From positions 1-9,527 of the forward strand of contig JAUXBI010000042.1 in NCBI GenBank assembly GCA_030619435.1: a stretch of 9,527 nt of DNA, given 5' to 3'. This DNA comes from Syntrophaceae bacterium (GTDB taxonomy: Bacteria; Desulfobacterota; Syntrophia; Syntrophales; UBA2210). Shown here in pieces: positions 1 through 5,379 of the stretch; positions within the stretch are counted from its first letter, which is position 1, and every line of letters begins with the position of its first letter. A program made the translations under genes and the position numbers. The notes beneath the pieces are model-generated. The model saw nothing but the letters and a program-made list of their open reading frames with translations, ran no database searches and was not told where the DNA came from.

Positions 1-1
1 A

Positions 2-541
2 CCCATACATGACCACCGGATAAACCTCACCCATTTAAGGGCTGAGATAGGGTTTGTTTTCCAGCAGTTTAACCTCTATCCCCACATGACCGCACTCCAG
101 AATATAACACTCGCACCCATCAATGTCAGAAAAACCAGTCCCGCAGAGGCGGAGAAACTTGGTCTTCAACAGTTGGAGAGAGTAGGCATCCGTGAGAAGG
201 CCTATTCATATCCTGCTCAGTTGTCCGGGGGTCAGCAGCAGCGTGTGGCTATTGCGCGCGGTCTTGCCATGCAACCCAAAATCATGCTTTTTGATGAGCC
301 CACATCGGCCCTGGATCCGGAGATGATAAACGAGGTTCTGGATGTCATGCGCAATCTGGCGCGTGATGGTATGACAATGATAGTGGTTACGCATGAGATG
401 GGATTTGCCCGCGAGGTTGCCGACAGGGTGTCCTTTATGGATGAAGGACAGATAATCGAAGAAGCATCACCGGACGACTTTTTTTATCGTCCCAAGAGTG
501 AACGTACAAAGCTCTTTTTGAGTAAGATTTTAAAGCATTAA
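2..541 (+). CDS. Polar amino acid ABC transporter ATP-binding protein (partial, 5' end outside window)
   Basis: This is the cytoplasmic ATPase that powers an amino acid importer of the GlnQ/GltL/HisP type. The frame is open from base 2, so the ATG at 86 is internal: residues upstream of it already belong to the family, with the Q-loop FQQFNLYPH just ahead of and across that Met. The ABC signature LSGGQQQR, Walker [13 protein letters not shown] and the H-loop VTHEMGF are all present and intact. The visible part is 179 residues against about 240-250 for the family, so roughly the first 60-65 residues with Walker A are missing. It ends at TAA, 81 bases before the binding-protein start, in the order ATPase, binding protein, permease. 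Substrate specificity cannot be read from the ATPase. The family call is firm. Confidence 0.96.
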   Translation, partial: PIHDHRINLTHLRAEIGFVFQQFNLYPHMTALQNITLAPINVRKTSPAEAEKLGLQQLERVGIREKAYSYPAQLSGGQQQRVAIARGLAMQPKIMLFDEPTSALDPEMINEVLDVMRNLARDGMTMIVVTHEMGFAREVADRVSFMDEGQIIEEASPDDFFYRPKSERTKLFLSKILKH

Positions 542-590
542 CGGGTGGATGTATCCCCTGCAGCAGTAAGTATCAGTATCGGGGGGTGTT

Positions 591-615
591 TTGTTAATTA
601 CTTTAACAAGGGAGG
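591..615 (+). promoter_or_regulatory. Hairpin plus Shine-Dalgarno ahead of the binding-protein gene
   Basis: A perfect 7-bp inverted repeat, TTGTTAA and TTAACAA with a 5-base spacer (591-609), is immediately followed by the strong ribosome binding site GGGAGG (610-615), seven bases before the ATG at 623. The site decides the start of the binding-protein gene in favour of 623 over the in-frame ATG at 545, which would place a 26-residue non-signal extension before the signal peptide. The AT-rich hairpin may be an operator, an mRNA processing or stability element, or chance; only the ribosome binding site is secure. Confidence 0.6.
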
Positions 616-622
616 TTATTCG

Positions 623-1468
623 ATGCAAAAGAGAGTATGGAAGTCTGTGTTAGCGCTGGCTGTGGTATTTATGCTTGTACCATGTATCTGCTTCGCGGGT
701 CCCACCTATGACAAGGTCAAGGAAGCGGGCGTTGTTAAGGCTGGTCTGATGTACAACAGTATTCCCGCGGCGTATTTTAACGACAAGAATGAGTGGGTCG
801 GGTTTGATGTCGATATAGCTTCGGAGGTTGTAAAGCGTATCGGCCAGTCCATGGGTAAAGAACTCAAGATGGAGAAAATCAAGCTGAACAACAAGACGCG
901 TATCTCATTTCTGACATCGGGTCGGATCGACATGAGTACTGCGAATATGACTCACAAACGTGAGCGGGACAAGACGATCGATTTCTCCATCACCTATTTC
1001 TTTGATGGTGAGAAAATCCTGGCCAAAAAGGGTAAATACAAAAGCCACAAGGATTTTGTGGGGAAGAAACTGGCCTCCATGCAGGGCACAACCAGCGAGA
1101 AAAATGCTGTCAATCTCCTGAAATCACTGGGTGACAAGAACCCTAAGGTCATCAGTTTCCAGGATGAGCCTTCATGCTTCCTGGCATTGCGGCAGGGTAA
1201 GGTTGCGGGCTGGGCGACTGACAGCACGATACTCATCGGCTATGCCGCGAAGGAACCCGGCAAATATGAACTTGTCGGCGACTTCTTCAGCGATGAACCT
1301 TATGGCATCGGACTTCCCGAGAATGACAGTGACTGGCGTGATGCCGTCAACTTCGCGATCCAGGATATGTGGAGGGATGGCACCTATATGAAGATATACA
1401 ATAAGTGGTATGGTGCTGATACACCCTATTACTTCCCGATGACTGAAAAAATCGAGATGTGGCCATAG
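623..1468 (+). CDS. Amino acid ABC transporter periplasmic substrate-binding protein (SBP family 3)
   Basis: This 281-residue exported receptor delivers a polar amino acid to the permease encoded next to it. Residues 1-25 form a typical Sec signal peptide: a basic start (QKR), a hydrophobic core, and likely cleavage after the Ala in CICFAGP. The Cys residues do not fit a lipobox, so a soluble periplasmic protein is expected. The mature part has family 3 marks: VGFDVDIASEVVKRIG, a THKRERDK segment holding the ligand carboxylate-binding Arg region, the GTTSE hinge segment, and the closing KIYNKWYG. The GTTSE and ATDS segments resemble glutamate/aspartate binding proteins such as GltI, which is only a hint at substrate. 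The gene ends with TAG, followed within 30 bases by a terminator hairpin, so here UAG acts as a stop. Family assignment is firm and substrate is uncertain. Confidence 0.95.
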   Translation: MQKRVWKSVLALAVVFMLVPCICFAGPTYDKVKEAGVVKAGLMYNSIPAAYFNDKNEWVGFDVDIASEVVKRIGQSMGKELKMEKIKLNNKTRISFLTSGRIDMSTANMTHKRERDKTIDFSITYFFDGEKILAKKGKYKSHKDFVGKKLASMQGTTSEKNAVNLLKSLGDKNPKVISFQDEPSCFLALRQGKVAGWATDSTILIGYAAKEPGKYELVGDFFSDEPYGIGLPENDSDWRDAVNFAIQDMWRDGTYMKIYNKWYGADTPYYFPMTEKIEMWP

Positions 1469-1495
1469 AAATTAATGTTTGTTTTGAGTGACGAG

Positions 1496-1531
1496 AACTG
1501 CGGCCCGGGAGCTACTCGGGCCGCAGTTTTT
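1496..1531 (+). terminator. Intrinsic terminator/attenuator inside the transporter operon
   Basis: CTGCGGCCCG (1498-1507) pairs perfectly with CGGGCCGCAG (1517-1526) around a 9-base loop and is followed at once by TTTTT (1527-1531). Two A's before the stem can extend the pairing. It lies between the binding-protein stop and the permease start with no room for a separate promoter after it. It therefore probably ends most transcripts after the binding protein and lets a fraction run into the permease. That would give an excess of binding protein over the membrane subunits, a common arrangement. Confidence 0.9.
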
Positions 1532-1566
1532 GTGCCTTGTCTTCTCCTTGGAAAGCGAACGTGGAA

Positions 1567-3366
1567 ATGATGGAATCCTGGAAACGCCAGGTTCAACAAT
1601 TTGCGATAGTAGCAGGGATAGCCTTTGCCATAGTGCTTTTTTTTACGCGCGCTGACTTCGGATATGATTTTCACTGGGCTGTGCTCTGGGAGATGAACCC
1701 CACCTACCAGGAGGTTTTTGGCCTCTGGCTGCTGCGCGGTCTTCTGCTTACGATAGAAATTTCTCTGATAAGTACCGTTATTTCTCTTCTGTTAGGTACA
1801 TTTTTCGGTATAGCGCGTCTGTCAAATTTTAAACCCCTCTACTGGTTTGCCACGGCATACGTGGAATTTTTCCGTAATACACCTCTCCTGGTACAGCTCT
1901 TTTTCTGGTATTTTGCTTTTCCCCTGGGATTACCGGATGCACTGCGCGAGTTTTTATATGATCACAATTACGAGTTGATAGCAGCTACCGGTGGTCTGAC
2001 TATCTATACCAGTGCCTTCATAGCCGAAATAGTGCGCGCGGGCATACAGGCCATTCCAAAGGGCCATCTGGAAGCCGCGGCTTCATCCGGGTTGAGCAGA
2101 GCTCAGGCGCTGCGCTTTGTAATCCTGCCCCAGGCGTTTCGCATAATTATGCCCCCCCTTGGAAGTGAGCTTCTGAATAACATGAAGAACTCTTCGCTTG
2201 CCATGACCATAGGGGTGGCCGACCTGTGCTGGCAGGCACAGCAGATCGAGTCTTTCACATTCCGGGGGTTTGAGGCTACCACCGCGGCTACGGTCATCTA
2301 CCTCAGCCTCTCCCTGATTATCAGTATGCTAATGAACAGTGTGAACCACCATCTGGAGGTAGGGCAGGAAAAGGAGCTGAGTCTTCTGGATAAGGCACTT
2401 GGCCTTATGGTAAGGCCATTTCTGCTCCTTGTATTGTTTATCGCCGGGGGTTTGCGATGGATTCAGAGATGTTTGATACCGGAGAAGAATGAATCACTGG
2501 AAGTAGAAGCCACCTATATGTCCAGTGGAGCTCAGTGGCTGGAACGTTTACTCAGTGTTCTTTCCATGGCAGGTAAAGCGGCGTTTCTTATACTGTTATT
2601 TGCGCTGCTTATTGCTTTGGGATATGGAATCTCCGGTTTTAACTGGAACGTCATATTCGACAACTTCCGTTCGCTCCTGATATGGACATTCCCGCACGGA
2701 TTGGGCGGTGAAATTTTCTACGGCCTTGGAGGACTTTCCCTCAGCATAGTTTTGGCCTTTATCGCGCTTACTACCAGCTTTATTATCGGTTTGGTTGCGG
2801 GTCTGGGGCGTTTGAGCAAAAGTCCCCTGATAAGTACCCCGAGCGTGCTCTATATTGAGCTTGTACGTGGCAATCCGCTTATCATGGTTATATTCTGGGT
2901 TTATTTTTTCTCCCCAATCCTCACGGGGATACAGATGGATGTCTTCTGGAGCGCCTCAATCGCGTTCATAATATTTTCGGGTGCATATCTGGCTGAGATT
3001 GTGCGTGCCGGTGTAAAAGCGATTCCCCCGGGACAGATGGAGGCGGCAACGGCGTCCGGATTGAACTATTTCAAGGCGATGCGTTTTGTGATCCTCCCGC
3101 AGGCCCTCAAGATGATGATACCGGCTATTGTGGGACAATTTATAGCTCTTTTCAAGGATACGTCGCTTGCATACATAATAGGGGTGTTTGAGCTGACTAC
3201 GGTGGCGCAGACGATCAATAACCGGGTCATGATTTATCCATTTGAGATCTATACAACGGTTGCCGTGCTCTATTTTGTCTGTTGCTACAGCATGAGTATA
3301 GTGGCGCGCAGGCTTGAACGAAAGTACACACCCGAAATCCACTCTGGAATTCCGGATATGGCGTAA
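1567..3366 (+). CDS. Fused double-domain amino acid ABC transporter permease
   Basis: This inner-membrane permease carries two HisM/HisQ-type transmembrane domains in one chain of about 599 residues, where most amino acid importers use two proteins of 215-250 residues. The first domain has a permease EAA loop near residues 154-185 (EIVRAGIQAIPKGHLEAAAS, then RFVILPQAF). The second repeats it near 477-508 (EIVRAGVKAIPPGQMEAATA, then RFVILPQAL). Between them lies a linker of about 120 residues with one or two extra hydrophobic segments. The start is uncertain: ATG at 1567 or 1570, or GTG at 1561, which has GGAAAG five bases upstream, all fit. A TTG at 1537 is open but lies just after the terminator T-run with no ribosome site. 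Its neighbours supply the ATPase and binding protein, making a complete importer. It ends with TAA. Confidence 0.93.
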   Translation: MMESWKRQVQQFAIVAGIAFAIVLFFTRADFGYDFHWAVLWEMNPTYQEVFGLWLLRGLLLTIEISLISTVISLLLGTFFGIARLSNFKPLYWFATAYVEFFRNTPLLVQLFFWYFAFPLGLPDALREFLYDHNYELIAATGGLTIYTSAFIAEIVRAGIQAIPKGHLEAAASSGLSRAQALRFVILPQAFRIIMPPLGSELLNNMKNSSLAMTIGVADLCWQAQQIESFTFRGFEATTAATVIYLSLSLIISMLMNSVNHHLEVGQEKELSLLDKALGLMVRPFLLLVLFIAGGLRWIQRCLIPEKNESLEVEATYMSSGAQWLERLLSVLSMAGKAAFLILLFALLIALGYGISGFNWNVIFDNFRSLLIWTFPHGLGGEIFYGLGGLSLSIVLAFIALTTSFIIGLVAGLGRLSKSPLISTPSVLYIELVRGNPLIMVIFWVYFFSPILTGIQMDVFWSASIAFIIFSGAYLAEIVRAGVKAIPPGQMEAATASGLNYFKAMRFVILPQALKMMIPAIVGQFIALFKDTSLAYIIGVFELTTVAQTINNRVMIYPFEIYTTVAVLYFVCCYSMSIVARRLERKYTPEIHSGIPDMA

Positions 3367-3392
3367 GGGCGGGAGCGCATGGCGGATAAGAT

Positions 3393-3433
3393 AGGGGATT
3401 AAAGATGATAATCCATCTCTAATCCCCTTTTTT
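3393..3433 (+). terminator. Intrinsic terminator after the permease gene
   Basis: AGGGGATTA (3393-3401) pairs with TAATCCCCT (3420-3428). After one A-C mismatch the stem continues with AGATG against CATCT, closing on a 6-base loop. A run of six T's (3428-3433) follows on the + strand, so it ends the transporter operon. The stem would also form in transcripts arriving from the converging - strand operon, but no U-run follows it in that direction, so termination there is less certain. Confidence 0.88.
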
Positions 3434-3455
3434 AATCGTGCAGAAATGCCTTTTC

Positions 3456-3599
3456 TCAGGCAAATGCCGAGGAGGTCGCAACCAGCAATCCCGCTGCAAA
3501 TACGACCATTCCTAACCCCGCACCTCCAGCTGTGGCAAGGATGGGGGTTATTCCTAACAGAAGAAATCCAAACACAAATCTTGCTTCTTTTGAATCCAT
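3456..3599 (-). CDS. Small hydrophobic membrane peptide, 47 aa
   Basis: This short reading frame starts at ATG 3599-3597 and ends at TGA 3458-3456. A good ribosome binding site, AAGGAG, sits six bases before the ATG and overlaps the TAA stop of the upstream OB-fold-like gene, which suggests tight translational coupling as the last gene of the formate operon. The product has a short charged head (MDSKEAR) followed by about 40 almost uncharged residues rich in Gly, Ala, Leu and Val. This could make one long or two short membrane segments with a Gly-rich turn (TAGGAGLG) in the middle. I do not recognise a family. No function can be assigned beyond likely membrane insertion and association with its neighbours. 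The ribosome site and position make it more likely real than chance. Confidence 0.7.
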   Translation of the reverse strand: MDSKEARFVFGFLLLGITPILATAGGAGLGMVVFAAGLLVATSSAFA

Positions 3600-3609
3600 A
3601 ATGTTCTCC

Positions 3610-4080
3610 TTAGTCTTCAGTCCGCTTAACACTTACGGCTGATATAATGAGTCTGCTTCTTGTTAGCAGATGTTTCATTACAATTCCAATCGCCTCGACT
3701 CTATCTCCCACAAATATCTTATTTGAAGGTGCAGTGAACATGATTACGCGTATACCTGCCGCTTCATCCTCAATGTGAAAGTGAGGTCTGTTCAACCATC
3801 TGAAACTTATCTTCTGAACCTCGCCTGATATCCTGACGACATCTCCAACCATTCTTTGATCTATCTTTTTAATCTTGCAGGTGCGTGCCTTTGTGCTGAA
3901 CTGCTCGCTTGCCTGCGTGAAACTCCTGCGACTCATCCACGCCAGAGTCAAAGGAATGACCAACAGCATGATCAGGCCGGGAACGGCATACAACAAGAAT
4001 CGCGAATCTCCCGTCGAAGTGTAGTGCAAGGCTACAGCTACCGAACATATAGTAAATGCTACCCAGGCTAATGCTGACAT
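3610..4080 (-). CDS. Membrane-anchored OB-fold-like protein of unknown function
   Basis: The 156-residue product has two hydrophobic segments at its N-terminus (about residues 3-19 and 28-48), a basic stop at MSRR, then a soluble C-terminal domain. That domain (about 75-152) alternates beta-type strands: VVRISGEVQKISF, PHFHIEDEAAGIRVIMF and VGDRVEAIGIVM. This is the pattern of an OB-fold barrel similar in layout to the tRNA-anti/BOF-type domains; I infer this from pattern only. The gene begins 15 bases after the UAG stop of the formate channel gene and in the same frame, with only a weak GGGA ribosome site. Translation by coupling, re-initiation or UAG read-through is therefore plausible. It ends with TAA overlapping the ribosome site of the 47-aa peptide gene. 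The domain could be an accessory or assembly factor of the membrane, but no function is established. Confidence 0.85.
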   Translation of the reverse strand: MSALAWVAFTICSVAVALHYTSTGDSRFLLYAVPGLIMLLVIPLTLAWMSRRSFTQASEQFSTKARTCKIKKIDQRMVGDVVRISGEVQKISFRWLNRPHFHIEDEAAGIRVIMFTAPSNKIFVGDRVEAIGIVMKHLLTRSRLIISAVSVKRTED

Positions 4081-4095
4081 TTTATCGTATTCCCG

Positions 4096-4977
4096 CTAAT
4101 CCGCCGGCAGGTCTTTTCTGAACATCAGGAAGTACGCAACCCCGATGAAGAGAAAGCCGCCGAATATATTCCCTATCGTAACAGGGATAAGATTCCAGAG
4201 CCATATGTCGGACCAGCTAAGCCCCCCGTTAGCAAGCAGCATGCCGCCCTTCTTCGCTATTACGGCCGGATACCAGTCCATGAGAAATTTTCCTGAAGGC
4301 AGAAAGTACATATTAGCCACGCAATGCTCGAAGCCGGATGCCACGAACGCCATGATCGGGAACCAGACCCCGAAGAATTTGCCGATTACGTCGTCTGCAG
4401 TAATGGCGAGGAGTAGAGCAATGTTAACAAGAAAGTTACAACCAATGGCCTTCATGAAACAGGACCACAGACCTGCGGCCCCAACGGCCTTGTATCCTAG
4501 AACCTTTCCGGCTGCGATACCGACCGCCGTCATGCCAAAAGCGTTTACTGCCATGGTGCCATCGGCCTGGCCACTTACAAACGGGCCGACTACCATGAGA
4601 TACGCGTAAGCAAGCGAGCCTACCAGGTTTCCTATGTAGACCCATACCCAGTTTCTCATAACCGCGCCCCAGGTAATCTTCTTCATCATCGCGGCCATGG
4701 GGACGATCATACAGTCACCGGTAAAGAGTTCCATGCCGGTCAGGACAATAGCGATCAAGCCTACCGGGAATACGGCACCGCCGATAAGCTTGGCTATCCC
4801 CGGACCCAGATGTGCCGCCACTCCCGTTACGCACACCGTGCAGAGCGCGCCTCCAATGGCGATATAGGCGCCTGCCATAAAGCCTCGGAGAAGCAGGTTG
4901 AAGATTGAAAGTTTCGCTTTGGCGACACCAGCATTGCCAACAAGAGCGACCATTTTTGCAGGGGGGTTAAAAGCCAT
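4096..4977 (-). CDS. Formate/nitrite transporter family channel, probably formate
   Basis: This 293-residue inner-membrane protein of the FocA/NirC/FdhC family forms pentameric channels for small monovalent anions. Six hydrophobic segments are visible. Family hallmarks include the pore-loop LFTGDC (Thr86) in the second transmembrane region and GFEHCVANMYF at 215-225 with the central pore His218, both conserved in FocA-type channels. The length is normal for the family. AGGAGG lies nine bases before the ATG. The gene sits in line after formate dehydrogenase and the small DUF4177-like gene, which makes formate the likely substrate; nitrite or hydrosulfide channels of the same family are the alternatives. 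It ends with TAG, and the following 15 bases stay in frame into the OB-fold-like gene. A 126-base gap upstream could hold a separate promoter. Confidence 0.96.
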   Translation of the reverse strand: MAFNPPAKMVALVGNAGVAKAKLSIFNLLLRGFMAGAYIAIGGALCTVCVTGVAAHLGPGIAKLIGGAVFPVGLIAIVLTGMELFTGDCMIVPMAAMMKKITWGAVMRNWVWVYIGNLVGSLAYAYLMVVGPFVSGQADGTMAVNAFGMTAVGIAAGKVLGYKAVGAAGLWSCFMKAIGCNFLVNIALLLAITADDVIGKFFGVWFPIMAFVASGFEHCVANMYFLPSGKFLMDWYPAVIAKKGGMLLANGGLSWSDIWLWNLIPVTIGNIFGGFLFIGVAYFLMFRKDLPAD

Positions 4978-5103
4978 AAATTAGTACCTCCTATTTCTAA
5001 AATTTAATAAAATATTGTTGATTCTTTACGCTGCCAAATAGATCAGTGGCATAATCACAATCACCGCAAATTATACATGTAAGTCAACAAAACTAATGAT
5101 AAA
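4978..5103. other. AT-rich intergenic gap upstream of the formate channel gene
   Basis: This is the longest gap inside the - strand module (126 bases). On the - strand it contains a TATAAT (5075-5070) and a TTGACT (5087-5082), but only 6 bases separate them, so they do not make one standard promoter. It also has a spaced inverted repeat TGCCA/TGGCA (5032-5036 and 5047-5051) that could be an operator half-site pair or chance. The AGGAGG at 4992-4987 is the ribosome site of the channel gene. No terminator hairpin with a T-run is apparent. Confidence 0.4.
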
Positions 5104-5346
5104 TTAACTTACGAAAGCCTCTTTAACCTCTTTTTTCCATATGCAGAGGAGTTTATCGTTATAGGTGTGGCATTGAACCAGTTCCCACTCACTTTCTCCT
5201 TCTTTGTCGAGTATACCCTTGAAGCGGTCTAAACCTCCCGGCAGACCAGTAACTTCGCAATAGCCTTTTTCATCGCATTCGATAAATTCTGGCGGGAGTA
5301 TTGCAGTTAGATCAATAATGTTTGTTTTGTATTTCCATCGTGCCAT
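5104..5346 (-). CDS. Small cytoplasmic protein, DUF4177-like, in the formate dehydrogenase operon
   Basis: The 80-residue product has no signal or membrane segment. It starts with MARWKYKT and later has SEWELVQCH followed by KLLCIWKKE. That is the layout of DUF4177-type small proteins: a tryptophan-led first strand, a helix, then a W-E-L-V strand and an aromatic-rich last strand ending in KKE. This family match is by eye and moderate. Four Cys (24, 30, 59, 68) are many for such a small protein. Translation is strongly supported by GGAGGTGA four bases before the ATG. It begins 33 bases after the formate dehydrogenase stop. Position suggests an accessory role for the dehydrogenase or channel; the actual role is unknown. 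It ends with TAA. Confidence 0.88.
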   Translation of the reverse strand: MARWKYKTNIIDLTAILPPEFIECDEKGYCEVTGLPGGLDRFKGILDKEGESEWELVQCHTYNDKLLCIWKKEVKEAFVS

Positions 5347-5379
5347 GTTGTCACCTCCAAAAATTAATTATTTTATATG

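Noticed and set aside
86..541. ATPase gene starting at the ATG at 86
   Set aside because: The frame is open upstream to base 2 and encodes the family Q-loop before this Met, so the gene is cut by the window edge and does not start here.
545..622. Binding-protein start at ATG 545
   Set aside because: It would add 26 residues ahead of a complete signal peptide. The ATG at 623 has GGGAGG at the right distance, while 545 has none.
1466..1468. UAG at the end of the binding-protein gene as a recoded codon
   Set aside because: The protein is full length after KWYG and the short tail, and a terminator hairpin follows within 30 bases.
2956..3342. 128-residue open frame on the - strand opposite the permease
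   Set aside because: It lies wholly within the second permease domain, has no good ribosome site that I can see and no domain pattern.
5070..5087. TATAAT and TTGACT as a promoter for the channel gene
   Set aside because: They are only 6 bases apart, far from the usual 16-18, so they cannot be the two boxes of one standard promoter.
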